Source: Tulasnella sp. 424 | Taxonomy: Eukaryota > Basidiomycota > Agaricomycetes > Cantharellales > Tulasnellaceae | Assembly (NCBI GenBank): GCA_019633425.1 | Contig: WSUB01000070.1 | Span: forward strand, 62,001 to 126,000 | Length of the DNA: 64,000 bases | Reading direction: 5' to 3' | Shown: in pieces, positions 22,755 to 33,718 of the stretch | Layout of the letters: the number at the start of each line of letters is the position of its first letter | Numbering within the stretch: the first letter of the stretch is position 1 | Translations under genes and position numbers: made by a program | The notes under the pieces: model-generated | What the model was told of the DNA's origin: nothing | Seen by the model: only the letters and a program-made list of their open reading frames with translations | Database searches by the model: none

Positions 22755-23388
22755 ATGCTCAACCCTCCAGATACCTTGGCCTCATTTATAGCGACATCAA
22801 CAACGCATCGGTATATATGGGGTAAGATCCAAATGATCTTGGTTTGCTCCTGTTGACATCGGCATTTCTCCTACACTTTTGATAGTTGCAGGATACTCGT
22901 GGGCATTATACGACTGGCTCATAACTCTTGGTGAAAAGGTCAGTTTCTGTATAGGGGCTAGAGCTTGTAGCTAATTGAATATGGGGTATATCTTCTCTAC
23001 CAGATCGACCTCGTATGGGTAAGGCGGCCACCATCTGGCTGATGTGAATTCTTGTTTACATCGACGTGTTCGCCTATCCTCCAATAGCGACGACCCGGAG
23101 CGTGGAAGTCAAAGCTGCTATACGCCTCAATCCGTTACTTTGGATTTGAATTTATGACAGTACGTCCTCCCCCCACTAGGACTCCCAACAATGCCAGATT
23201 TTCTGTTCTAACCTCTGTTGTTGTTTGCTATCCTCCTGGCATATCAGCTCCATGTTGTAGTAATTACGCGGAGCAACTGGAGCGACGAATTCTGCCATGC
23301 ATATTTTCTGTTAGCGGGCATGCTTGACTAGATTCAGATATGTGCCTTGCAGGGGGCTCTTCTCTTGAGGCTATACGTGCTGTGAGCT

Positions 23389-23468
23389 GAACCTTTCTGT
23401 CGTTTACTGAGCCGAGCTAACCCGACGCGCACTATGCGTGTATAAGGTATGAACGCTCATTCGCGGTC
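23389..23468 (+). repeat. 80-bp direct repeat, left of gap
   Basis: Identical base for base to 23566-23645, on the other side of the run of Ns. It covers intron 5 and the first 21 bases of exon 6 of unit 7. Confidence 0.95.
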
Positions 23469-23565
23469 NNNNNNNNNNNNNNNNNNNNNNNNNNNNNNNN
23501 NNNNNNNNNNNNNNNNNNNNNNNNNNNNNNNNNNNNNNNNNNNNNNNNNNNNNNNNNNNNNNNNN
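23469..23565. other. Assembly gap, 97 Ns
   Basis: A run of N with the same 80-bp sequence on both sides. The exon reading frame continues seamlessly if one copy and the Ns are removed, so the gap is probably an unresolved overlap rather than missing DNA. Confidence 0.9.
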
Positions 23566-23645
23566 GAACCTTTCTGTCGTTTACTGAGCCGAGCTAACCC
23601 GACGCGCACTATGCGTGTATAAGGTATGAACGCTCATTCGCGGTC
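23566..23645 (+). repeat. 80-bp direct repeat, right of gap
   Basis: Exact copy of 23389-23468. It continues directly into the rest of exon 6 (ATGGCCACCAGCACC), so this copy is the one joined to real downstream sequence. Confidence 0.95.
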
Positions 23646-24636
23646 ATGGCCACCAGCACCGCCCTATTTGTGATTCAGCTCGTTTCCATGACCGTGTTGT
23701 ACTACTACGATATTCACCCTTTCATTCGTGAGTGGGGATTACTATATGCACGGGACTTTGGGCCTCCTTGATCTAATCCGCAATCCTCCTGCGCATTTGT
23801 CCGTAATACGGCGTGGCTGGACGTTGTCTTGTAGGTGTCCCTACGCCCACGCCGGCCACTGGGTGCCAGGCTTTGAGTCAACACCCAGCTTTAACGACGG
23901 CCTATTGGTTCATTTGTAAGCTGTCATTCCTCCTCTCCCCTACCATTGGCTACGAGCTTAAATATCCAACTTGCCAGGTGTGTTTTTTGAAACCTATATG
24001 TGCGGGCTCGCGTTGTGGTCGGCATACTCCCACCTGCAAGCCCGGGCCCCTGAGAAGAGAGGGCCTAATCTCCTAACGATCTTGATACGAGATTCTTTGA
24101 TTTGGTATGTCTGCATGAGTGCGTGTTTGTTTTTGAATGCTGTAAGCTTTACGATTGGAGCGGTTAGTGATGATTCTAGGTCTACGGAGTTGAGCTTCTG
24201 AACTCCCTTTTTCTGTTTTCTGCAGGTGGAGCTCACCTCGGTCGGAATCCCGTACGTAATCCTCTCTCTTTGCTCTCCCCGGGCGTCAAATATATTCATC
24301 TAACAATAAACACTTAGGGCTCTGCAAAGCACGACAATAATCGGGGGTTCTCGTTTCCTTCTCAACATACGAGCCGCCTATTTCGCGTCCACCGGAAACA
24401 TGTCAAACCGCGGCACTAAGTTCACCCAAACCGAAGGAACTGTTGGAAATTTCCGCCCGTTTGTATCAAACTTGACGGAAGAAAGCGAAGAGGTGGAAAG
24501 AGACTGCGAAGGCTCTATGGAGATGGGACTTTGGGCGAACGAGGGCCGGGGAACGCATGATGATGGTCGGTCGTCTCCGCCTGCGACCATGCTTCAGCCG
24601 GTCCCCGAAAACCAAAGGATACGGGGAGCTTGCTGA

Positions 24637-25330
24637 ACAAATGGCCCCGCGAACCGGGTGACGGCGAGGAACCATGGGTTCCAGCACCGGATTCATCCCA
24701 TCCGGTGCACTCCTCTCCGAGACTTTGTGGCCAACACCCCGAAAGCTCCGATCTGGACGTGCGTTGATGCCGTTCAAGTCCTAGCTCTCTACTTTTGATT
24801 TCACTCGTTATACTATCTTTATTCACTCTTAAGGTTTCAATTCGATTCCGTTACATGTTCCTCGCGTAACCTCGCCGCGGCACCACGCGCGATCGTGTAG
24901 AGTCTTTCTTTCTTCCAATTTCATGTAGCGTATTAGTCTCGGCTTATATACACTCTCCATGTCAAAGAGTGTAAGGGTCCCCACCCTTCCCGTCACCTCA
25001 AACGCTGCGAACGAGCCGTCGGTCCCAGGGACAAGAGTGGTCGCCGTCCCGACTACCGTATCGGCTGTCGCTGTCCTTGATGGCCACAACCGTTAAATAA
25101 TAATCTCAGATAAACCCTTCTTCTTGAATTCATCAGTAATCGATTCCGTGCTTGTTTTAATGAAAAGGCCGAAATTTGTTGGATCGGCCGTGTATGAAGC
25201 AGTCAACGTCACTACGGACGTCTTCTACGCGTTGCTTGTCGGCGCTCAAAGTACACACGGACATAAAGATTAACTGTTCCTATGTACTGATTTAGCTGTA
25301 TACATACGATTGCTGTGTGTCGTCGCCTAG
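24637..25330 (+). pseudogene. Tail remnant of unit 7 and S-type spacer module
   Basis: 24637-24780 is decayed tail (CCGCGAACCGGGTGACGGCGAGG...). The S module follows: TCTTTCTTCCAATTTCATGTAG at about 24906, NEPSVPGT codons at about 25005-25040 and the TTCCGTGCTTGTTTTAATGAAAAGG stretch at 25145. The module ends CATACGATTGCTGTGTGT at 25319 and is joined directly to exon 7 of unit 8. The usual upstream block and exons 1-6 are missing. Confidence 0.5.
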
Positions 25331-26321
25331 CTCTCCCGATACCCGCGCCAGCCACTAGTTGCCAAGCTCTCAGTCAACACCCAGCATTCACGAAGGCTTC
25401 TTGGCTCGTTTATAAGCAGTCTTTCTTCTCTCTTCGTTTTTCTCACACCTCTGAGCCGATATCTCGACTTGAATAACTGACCAGGTTTGATATTTGAAAC
25501 CTACACATGTGGGCTCGCACTGTGGTCGGCATACTCATACCTGAAGGACTCTGGGACGAGAGGCCCTAATCTCCTAATAGTCTTGATACGAGACTCGCCG
25601 CTTGGTACGTTTGCATGAGCGTGTGTTTATTTTTAGATGTTTTAGGCAGTATGGCCGGAACGGTTAGTGCTGATTTTTGGCCTGCAAAGCACAGGCGAGT
25701 TAGAGCATGTCTTTAAACCCCGCCCACCCCTTTTTGTTCTCTGCAATTGATGTGCTCACGTTGATCGGAATACCGTAAGTAATCCTCGCCGTTCGCTCTC
25801 TCAATACGCTAGCTACACCCCTATTACAACAATCACTCAGGGCTATGCAAAGCACAGCGACGGTCGGAGGCTCTCGTTTCCTCCTCAACCTCCGAGCAGC
25901 TTATTCTCGAAACACAACGTGCACGTCTTCGGGCAGGCTCCCGCACGGGACGGATTTCACCTAAACCGAAGGACCGTCGGAGTGTTTTGATTGTTTCCGT
26001 CTGACTCGAAGGAGGAAGGCGAAGAGGGGGAAAGGGACTGTGGAGGCTCTACAGGGATGGGACTTTGGGCGAGAACGACGGCCCGGGGACGCACGACGAT
26101 GATCGGCCGTCGTCTCCGCCTGCGATGATGCTTTAGCCAGCTTCCGCAAACGGAAGGAGACAACATGCTTCTTCGACACAAGGTTCGGGCTCTGCAAGGC
26201 TCCGCGAACCGGGCGATGACGAGGGACCAGGATTCTCGTCGTCAGATTTGTCCCATCCTGTGCACTCCTCTACGAGACTTTGTGGTCAGCAACACGAAAT
26301 CTCTGTTTGTACGTTACTTGA
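25331..26321 (+). pseudogene. DUF6533 array unit 8: 5'-truncated pseudogene
   Basis: Only exons 7-10 remain. Exon 7 (25331-25411) still reads PIPAPATSCQALSQHPA, but its donor GT has become AT. Exon 8 (from 25495) keeps LIFETYTCGLALWSAYSYLK, then loses one base near 25605 (CTTGGTACG versus CTTGGATACG), which shifts the frame. The exon 9 acceptor is GCAA instead of GCAG (25743). Exon 10 (from 25841) keeps GGSRFLLNLRAAY, then a deletion removes the stretch after RAAY. By sequence it belongs with units 2, 3 and 12, not with its neighbours 7 and 9. Confidence 0.85.
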
Positions 26322-27400
26322 TACCGTTCAAGGTCGAGTTTTCAACTTTGGATTTCAATCTTTATTTTATACTTATCCACTCTTTTAGGCTTCAATTCAA
26401 TTTTGTTCCATATTTCCTCGCTTAACCACGTCGTGGCACCACGTTGATGAAGCATCTATAGCGTCACGGTCATGGCAGCCGATGTGCGAGTCGGGACCTG
26501 GTCTTGGGGACTAACGGCTCGTTCGCATGGTCTGGGGTGACGGGAAGGGTGAGGACCCCTACTCCCTTTTGGTAAACGAAGCGCCACTAGTCAGCACCTT
26601 CCAATCGGATGTCTCTCAACAAATCTGGCATTCTGATTGGCTCACCCGTAATTCCGCTGTTCTCCGACATCTGGCGATCGTCAGATCGACGCGGCAACAC
26701 TCCGGGGAAACCTAATGAAGAAACTTGACGGTGCGTTAGCGGCGATCCCAGCCTTCAACCCAATAGGAAGCTGTCCCGCCCTGACTCTCCATGTCATGTA
26801 TTTCATACTGCTAACGCTCGACCCTTCCCTCCCATTTCAAGTTCAATCTTTGTTAGTGGTCCTCCTCGTCGAGTGTTTTTTGGGGTTGCGGATCTTGAAG
26901 GGAGCAATCGACGAAGTCCACACAGTAAGCGTTGGCGGCAGTGGCAATATCAATTATCTTCTACGATACGTCCTGCTCTCAAAGGTAACATGCTCTCGGG
27001 GTAGCAAGGGCACTTCCAGGGTCCCCTGTCGGGGGTTCGACGCGCGTGCCGGTTGATCAATTGACCATGGCCTCTATCAATAGGAAGCTGCCCCGGGGCC
27101 CCCGACTAAGTTTCATGTTGAGGTGCTTGAAACCGCTTCAATTCAAAGTGCTTTCTTCCGAGGAGGGATAAAGTTGGACAAGCTCGCGATGGGTGGCAGT
27201 TGCACACACGTGTCGCGCTCCACATATTTAACAACCATCCTCATCTGCCCCCCATTTTCTCTCCTTTCTGTAGCTCCCCTCTACTCTTAAAGCTTTCGGT
27301 CTTGCTTCAGCTTCACTCCAGCTACTGCCCGTGACATTTAGGTACTTTATCACGTCTCCCTGGGGATCCGAGTGCTGTCACTACCTGCATACGGCTCCGT
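26322..27400. other. Spacer between unit 8 and unit 9
   Basis: No gene. A shortened S module (about 26400-26520) is followed by the C-type upstream module: CACTAGTCAGCACCTTCCAATCGG at 26586, TTCTGATTGGCTCACCC at 26632 and GCGTTAGCGGCGATCCCAGCC at 26733. A TTTAGGTACTTTATCACG element is at 27337-27354. Confidence 0.5.
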
Positions 27401-29169
27401 ATGCGCGGCAAAATTCTGGGCTTTAGAAGTAATGGGAGTTCAAGCGCCCATCCCCACCCTCCAGATCCGTTGGCATCATTTATAGCGACATCATCAACGT
27501 GTCGGTATATATGGGGTGAGATCCAAATGATTTTTGTTCGCCCCTGTCGACATCGGCATTTCTCTTACACTTCTAACAGTTGCAGGATACTCGTGCGTAC
27601 TATATGACTGGCTCATAACCCTTGGCGAAGAGGTTAGTTTCCGTATAGACGCTAGAGCTCGTAACTAATTGAATACGGGGTATATCTTCTCTACCAGATC
27701 GACCTCGTATGGGTAAGGCGGAATACGGCTCCCTATGTCACCATCTGGCTGATTTGAGTTCTGGTTTACATCAACTTCTCATCTATCCTGAAATAGCGAC
27801 AGCGATCCGGAGCGTGGAAGTCGAAGTTGCTATACGTCTCGATCCGTTACTTTGGACTTGCATTTATCACGGTACGTCCTCCTTCCCCCACCAGTACTCC
27901 CCAAAATGCCAGATTTTTCTGTTCTAACCTCGTGGCATATCAGCTCCATGTTGTCGTAATCACGCGCAGCAACTGGAGCGACGAATTCTGCCATGCATAT
28001 TTTCTGTTAACGGGCGTGCTTGACTGGGTTCAGATATGTGCCATGCAGGGCGCTCTTCTCTTGAGGCTATACGTGATGTGAGGTGGACCTTTCTTTCGTT
28101 TACTGAGCCAAGCTAACCCGATGTGCGCTTTGCGTGTATAAGGTATGAACGGTCATTCGTGGTCATGGCGACCAGCATCGCCTTATTTGTAATTCAGCTC
28201 GTTTCCATGACCATGTTGTACTACAGCGATATTCAGCCTTTCATTCGTGAGTGGGGCTCACTATATGCACGGGACTTTTGGCCTCCCCGATCTAATCCGC
28301 AATCCTCCTGCCGCCTTTTCCCGTGATCCGGCACGGCTTTACGTTGTCTGGTAGGTGTCCCTTCGCCCGCGCCGGCCTCTGGCTGCCAGGCTTTGAGTCA
28401 ACACCCAGATTTAACGAAGGTCTATTGGTTCATTTGTAAGCTGCCATTTCTCCATCCCCTACCTTTGCCTACAAGCTTACATATCCACTGGGACTAACTT
28501 GCCAGGTTTGTCTTTTGAAACCTACATGTGCGGGCTCGCGTTGTGGTCGGCATACTCCCACCTGAAAGCCCCTGGGACCAGAGGACCTAATCTCCTCACC
28601 ATCTTGATACAAGATTCTCTGCTTTGGTATGTCTGCATGAGTGCGTGTCTGTTTTTGAATGCTTTAAGCTTTACGATTGGAGCGGTTAGTGATGTTTCTT
28701 GGTCTACGGGGAGCAGGCGAGTTGAGTGTCTTAACTCCCTTATTGTTTTCTGTAGGTGGAGCTCAACTTGGTCGGAATCCCGTACGTAATCCTCTCTCTT
28801 TACTCTCCCCGTACTTCAAATACATCCATCTAACAGTAAACACTTAGTGCTCTGCAATGCACGGCAATAATCGGGGGTTCTCGTTTCCTTCTCAACTTGC
28901 GAGCCGCCTATTTCGCGTCCCCCGGAAACATGACGACCACGCTTGCAAGCAGTTTCACCCAAACCGAAGGAACTGTTGGAAATTTCCGCCCCTTTGTATC
29001 CAGCTCGACGGACGAAGGCGAAGAGGGTGAAAGGGGCTGCAGAGGCTCTGTTGAGATGGGACTCTGGGAGAACGAGGACTGGGTGGCGCATGATGATGGT
29101 CGGTCGTCTTCGCCTGCGACAACGCTTCAGCCGGTCCCCAGAAACCAAATGATACGTCGAGCTTGCTGA
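27401..29169 (+). CDS. DUF6533 seven-TM membrane protein, unit 9 (new start, short tail)
   Basis: Exons 27401-27515, 27580-27632, 27698-27712, 27797-27871, 27944-28077, 28143-28246, 28355-28435, 28506-28684, 28756-28781, 28848-29169; 1104 nt, 367 aa. The usual ATG is deleted: sisters read CACCCTACGTAATACCAATGCCCAAC at the leader, here CACCCT runs straight into CCAGATCC. An in-frame ATG at 27401 in the former leader gives a new N-terminus of about 16 residues before the conserved PPDPLASFIATS. Core YDWLITLGEEIDLVW (Glu for Gln). IRDS has become IQDS, losing an Arg kept in nearly all copies. The tail ends at TGA after RRAC. All splice sites are intact. Translation from the new start is inferred. 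Confidence 0.7.
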
Positions 29170-29935
29170 ATGTATGGCCCCGCGAACCGGGTGAAGGCGA
29201 TGAACCAGGGGTTCCGGCATCGGATTTATCCCATCCGGCGCACTCCTCGACGAGACACACCCCATAAACTCCGATCTGGACGTACGTTGATGCCGTTCAA
29301 GTCATAGTTTTCTACTTTTGGTTTCACTCTTTATACTATATTTATTTACTCTTTAGGTTTCAATTCAATTTCGCTACATGTTTTGATGTTCCTCGCGTAA
29401 CCTCGCCCAGGCACCATATATGATGAAGCATCTTTGGTGCTGGATCGACCACTCTTTGATAGCTAGGCGGTATTGTTGCGAGCTATGGAGGTCTTGCAGG
29501 TAGCCTTGGATTTATGACGTCAGTTTGATCCTTTGAAAAACAACCTTAAGCTTTATCTCAGATTAGTGACCGCTGGCTCCGACCGTGCAGAGTGACCGAC
29601 CTTGCTTTCTTTCCTCCGATTTCATGTGGAGTCTTAGTCTCGGCTTACATACACTCTTCGTGTCAAAGAGTGTAAGAGTCCTCACTCTTCCCGTCACCTC
29701 AGACGCCGTGAACGAGCCGTCGGTCCCAGGCACCACAGTGGTCGCAGTCCCGACTTGCGCGTCGGCTGTCGCTGTCAACGATGGCCTCAACCGTCACATA
29801 AGAGTATGTAATAAGCTGCTCTTGTTGAATTCATAAGTACATAATCAATTCCGTGCTTGTTTTAATGAAAAAGCCAGCAACAGCTGACGCGACTCGTTCA
29901 CGTGACGGAAAGGTGTGGACCCTTACGCCCTTGGC
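29170..29935 (+). pseudogene. Tail remnant and S-type carcass behind unit 9
   Basis: 29170-29290 is decayed tail. At 29455-29520 lies an exon-2-like piece (GTTGCGAGCTATGGAGGTCTTGC), then an intron-like stretch with TTTATCTCAGATTAGTGACC. The S module follows, with open codons LPVTSDAVNEPSVPGT at 29685-29735. No complete gene. Confidence 0.5.
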
Positions 29936-30511
29936 GAATCCCCTTTGACGCGTCACTAGTCAGCACACCTTCCAATCGGAAGTGGTCCGCTAGGTTTCTC
30001 CAAAGGAGAGTCGTCGCTTGGACATTGCCTCTCAACACATCTTAGCGTTCTGATTGGCTCGACCGCGATTCCGCTTTTATCCGACACACTCGCAATGCTC
30101 ACCCCTCGAAATTTCGCGCAAGGTGAATAAGGGACGAAATGTTGTCATCGCCTTGCCGCGGCAACACTACGGGGAAACCTACAGAAGAAACTCGCGGTGC
30201 ACGCAGCGTTACCGGCGATCCCAACCTTCAGCCAAATAGGAAGCTGTCCCGGCACCCCCGACTCTCCATGTATAACCTTCATTTTGAGGTGCTTGAAATC
30301 CCGCAGGCTTCAATTCAAAGGGTAGCTGGCAATAGGTTCTTCCGAGGAGAGAATGAAAGGCCGTCGCGTGATAAAAATGCACAAATAATGCTCGCGATCG
30401 GTGGGCACGAGGCACCAGACCCTCATGTTTACATAAATATGTCTCTGAGGGAGACCTTGACGGAGCAAGGTAGTTGGAGTCCAAGCCCCATCCCCACCCT
30501 ACGTAATACCA
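29936..30511. promoter_or_regulatory. Upstream block of unit 10 (C-type)
   Basis: Contains ACGCGTCACTAGTCAGC (the empty site of the 671-bp insertion), ACCTTCCAATCGGAAG (CCAAT-type) and TTCTGATTGGCTCG. A GCGGCAACACTACGGGGAAACC segment and GTGCACGCAGCGTTACCGGCGATCC (30197) follow. The TATTTAGG-type proximal element is deleted here, so the leader is shorter than in unit 7. Confidence 0.4.
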
Positions 30512-32120
30512 ATGCCCAACTCTCCAGATGCCTTGGCAACATTCATAGCGACATCAGCAACGTATCGGTATATATGGGGTGAGATCCAAATGATCTTGGT
30601 TTGCCCCTGTTGACATCGGCATTCTCCTACACTTCTAATAGTTGCAGGATACGCATGGACATTATACGATTGGCTCATAACCCTGGATCAAGAGGTCAGT
30701 TTCTGTCTAGGTGCTAGAGCTTGTAACTAATTGAATATCTTCTCTACCAGATCGACCTCGTATGGGTAAGGCGGAGTACGGCACCCTATGTAACCATCTG
30801 GTTAATGTGAGTTCTTGTTGACATCAACGTGTTTGCCTATCCTTAAATAGCGACAACGATCCGGAGCGTGGAAGTCGAAGTTGCTATACGTCTCGATTCG
30901 GTACTTTGGACTTGCGTTTATCACGGTACGTCCTCCCCCAACAAGTAGTCCCAACAATGCCAGATTTGTCTATTCTAACCTCGCCTGTTGTTTGCTATCC
31001 TCCTGGCATATCAGCTCGATTTTGTAGTAATCATGCGCAGCAGCTGGAGCGACGAATTCTGTCATGCATATCTTCTGTTAAGGGGCGTGCTTGATTTGGC
31101 TCAGATGTGTGCCGTGCAGGGCGCTCTTCTGTTGAGGCTATACGTGATGTGAGGTGGACCTTTCTGTCGTTTACTGAGCCGAGCTAACCCGACGCGCACT
31201 ATGCGTGTATAAGGTATGAACGCTCATTCGCGGTCATGGCCACCAGCACCGCCCTATTTGTAATTCAGGTCGTTTCCATGGCCGCGTTGTACTACAACAA
31301 TATTCAACCTTTCATTCGTGAGTGGAGCTCACAATATGCACGGGACCTTTGGCCTCCTTGATCTAATCTGCAATCCTCCTGCCGCATTTGTCCGTGATAC
31401 GGCGTGGCTTTACGTTGTCTCGTAGGTGTCCCTGCGCCCGCGTCGGCCACTGGGTGTCAGGCTTTGAGTCAACACCCAGCGTTAGCGAAGGTCTATTGGT
31501 TCATTTGTAAGCTGTCATTCCTCCCCTCCCCTACCTTTGGCTACGAGCTTATATGTCCACATAAATTTCACCGAAATAACTTGCCAGGTTTGTTTTTTGA
31601 AACCTACATGTGCGGGCTCGCGTTGTGGTCGGCATACTCCCACCTGAAAGCCTCTGGGACGAGAGGGCCTAATCTCCTAACTATCTTGGTGCGAGATTCT
31701 CTGATTTGGTATGTCTGCCTGAGTGCGTGTTTGTTTTTGAATGCTTTAGGCTTTACGATTGGAATGGTTAGTGGTTGCCCTTGTCTACGACGAGCAGGCG
31801 AATTGGAGCTTCTTAACTCCCCCTTTTGTTTTCTGCAGGTGGAGCTCACCTTGGTCGGAATCTTGTACGTAATCCTTTCTCTTTGGTCTCCCGGGGCGTC
31901 AACCACATCCACCTAACAATAAACACTTAGGGCTCTGCAATGCGCGGCGACAGTCGGGGGTTCTCGTTTCCTTCTCAACTTACGAGCCGCCTATTTCGCG
32001 TCCACGACCACGCTTGCAAACAGCCACTCGCGCGGCACTAATTTCACCCAAACCAAAGGAACTGTTGGAGATTTCCGCCCATTTGTACCAAACCTGACGG
32101 GCGAAGGCGAAGAGGGGTGA
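30512..32120 (+). CDS. DUF6533 seven-TM membrane protein, unit 10 (tail frameshifted)
   Basis: Exons 30512-30578, 30642-30694, 30751-30765, 30851-30925, 31015-31148, 31214-31317, 31426-31506, 31588-31766, 31839-31864, 31931-32120; 924 nt, 307 aa. Starts MPNSPDAL. Core YDWLITLDQEIDLVW (Asp for Gly). Exon 9 ends TT instead of CC, replacing the Pro before the last hydrophobic block by Leu. The tail reads TKGTVGDFR then stops at TGA 32118-32120 after GEEG. An extra G in the GAAGAGGGG run shifts frame relative to unit 9, and the former tail codons continue out of frame to about 32400. Unit 11 stops at the same place. Confidence 0.8.
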
Positions 32121-33140
32121 AGGAACTGCGGAGGCTCTATTTCGATGGGACTGGACGAACGAGGGTCGGGGGACGCATCATGATGATCAGTCGTCTCCAC
32201 CTGCAATCACGTTTCAGCCGGTCCCTGCAGAGCGAAGGATATAGCGAGCCTGCTCAACGCAGGGCTCAAGCTTCGTAGGGCTCCGCGAACCGGGCGACGG
32301 CGAGGAACCAAGGGTTCCGGCATCGGATTTATCCCTTCCGGCGCACTCCTCTACGAGACTTTGTAGTCAACACCCCACAAGCTCCGATATGGACGTCCGT
32401 TGATACCGTTCAAGTCCTATTTTTCGACTTCTATTTCAATCTTTACTACGTTATTCGCTCTTTAGGTTTCAATTCCATGTTCCTCGCTTAACCTCGCCTC
32501 GGCACCACGTATGATGAAGCATCTCAGGCTCTTGTGCTGGATCGACCACTCTTTGATAACCATATGGTACAGTTGTGAGCTATGGAGGTCTGGCATATAG
32601 CCTTGTATCGTGACGTTAGTTTAATTCTTTAAACAACCAGCTTAAGGTTTATCTCAGATGAGTGGCCGCTGCCTCCGACGGTGCAGAGTGATCGACCTTG
32701 CTTTCTTTCCTCCAATTTCATGTGGCGTATTAGTCTCGGTTTACATACACTCTTCATGCCAAAGAACATAACGGTCTCCACCCTTCCCGTCACCTCAGAC
32801 ACCGGCGAACGAGCCGTCGGTCCCAGGGACCAGAGTGGTCGCAGTCCCGACTGCTGCGTCGGCTGTCGTTATTAACCATGGCCATAGCCGTCATATAATA
32901 ATACATAATAAAACCTTCTTGTTGAATTCATCAGTAATCGTTTCCGTGCTTGTTTTAATGAAAAGGCCGAAATTTGTTGGATCGGCCGTGTATGAAGCAG
33001 TCCGCGTCGGTACGGACGTCTTCCACACGTTGTCTATCGGCGCTTAAAACACACATGGACATAAAAGTTACCTGTTTCTATGTACTGATCTAGTTGTCTA
33101 CATACAATTGCTGTGTACCCGTGACGGAAAGGGTGTGGAC
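32121..33140 (+). pseudogene. Decayed tail of unit 10 and S-type carcass
   Basis: 32121-32400 is the out-of-frame rest of unit 10's last exon. From about 32555 an exon-2 relic (GAGCTATGGAGGTCTGGC), an intron-like stretch, and GGTGCAGAGTGATCGACCTTG (a degraded exon 3, 32681-32701) follow. The S module with GERAVGPRDQ-shifted NEPSVPGT codons ends the stretch, closing with CATACAATTGCTGTGT at 33101. Confidence 0.5.
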
Positions 33141-33718
33141 CCTTACGCCCTTGGCGAACTCCCCTCCGACGCGTCACTAGTCAGCGCACCTTCCGATCGG
33201 AAGGGCCCCGTTGGGTTTCTTTAAAAGGAGAATCGTCGCTTGGACATTTTCTCTCAGCAAATCTTACCATTCTGATCGGCTCGGCCGTGATTCCGCCTTT
33301 ATCCGACACACTCGCAATGCTCACCCCTCGAAAAATTTCGCGCAAGGTGAGTAAGGGACGAAACGTTGTCACCTCGCCATTGCTTCGCCGCGGCAACACT
33401 ACGGGGAAACCTACAGAAGAAACTCGCGGTGCACGCAGCGTTACCGGCGATCCCAGCCTTCTGCCAAATAGGAAGCTGTCCCAGGACCCCCGACTCCGTA
33501 TAACCTTCCTTTTGAGGTGCTTGAAACCTTTTAGGCTTTAACTCAAAGGGCAGCTAGTCCCGAGGAGGGAATCCAAAGCCGTCACTTGATTAAACTGCAC
33601 AAATAATGCTCGCGATCGGTGGGCACGCGGCACCACACGCTCATGTTTACGTCTGAGAGAGACCTCGACGGAGCAAGGTAGTTGGAGTCCAAGCCCATCC
33701 CCACCCTACGTAACACCA
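33141..33718. promoter_or_regulatory. Upstream block of unit 11 (C-type)
   Basis: Near-duplicate of 29936-30511: the same empty-site sequence, TTCTGATCGGCTCGG, CAACACTACGGGGAAACCTACAG and GTGCACGCAGCGTTACCGGCG (33429). Units 10 and 11 therefore share gene and promoter and are probably one recent duplication. Confidence 0.45.

Larger units (their letters stand above)
22755..24636 (+). pseudogene. DUF6533 array unit 7: nonsense codon and assembly gap
   Basis: Exons 22755-22821, 22886-22938, 23004-23018, 23088-23159, 23248-23381, 23624-23727 (after the gap), 23835-23915, 23978-24162, 24226-24251, 24318-24636. Frame holds throughout (1056 nt) if the duplicated 80 bp and the Ns are ignored, except for TAG at 23329-23331 in segment 3. 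There unit 9 has TGG (LDWVQ). The core reads YDWLITLGEK: Lys replaces the Glu conserved in every other copy. Exon 8 is 6 nt longer than in sisters. The tail stops early at TGA after GAC, as in unit 9. One TGG-to-TAG change separates it from a complete frame, so a sequencing or allelic difference is possible. Confidence 0.75.
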
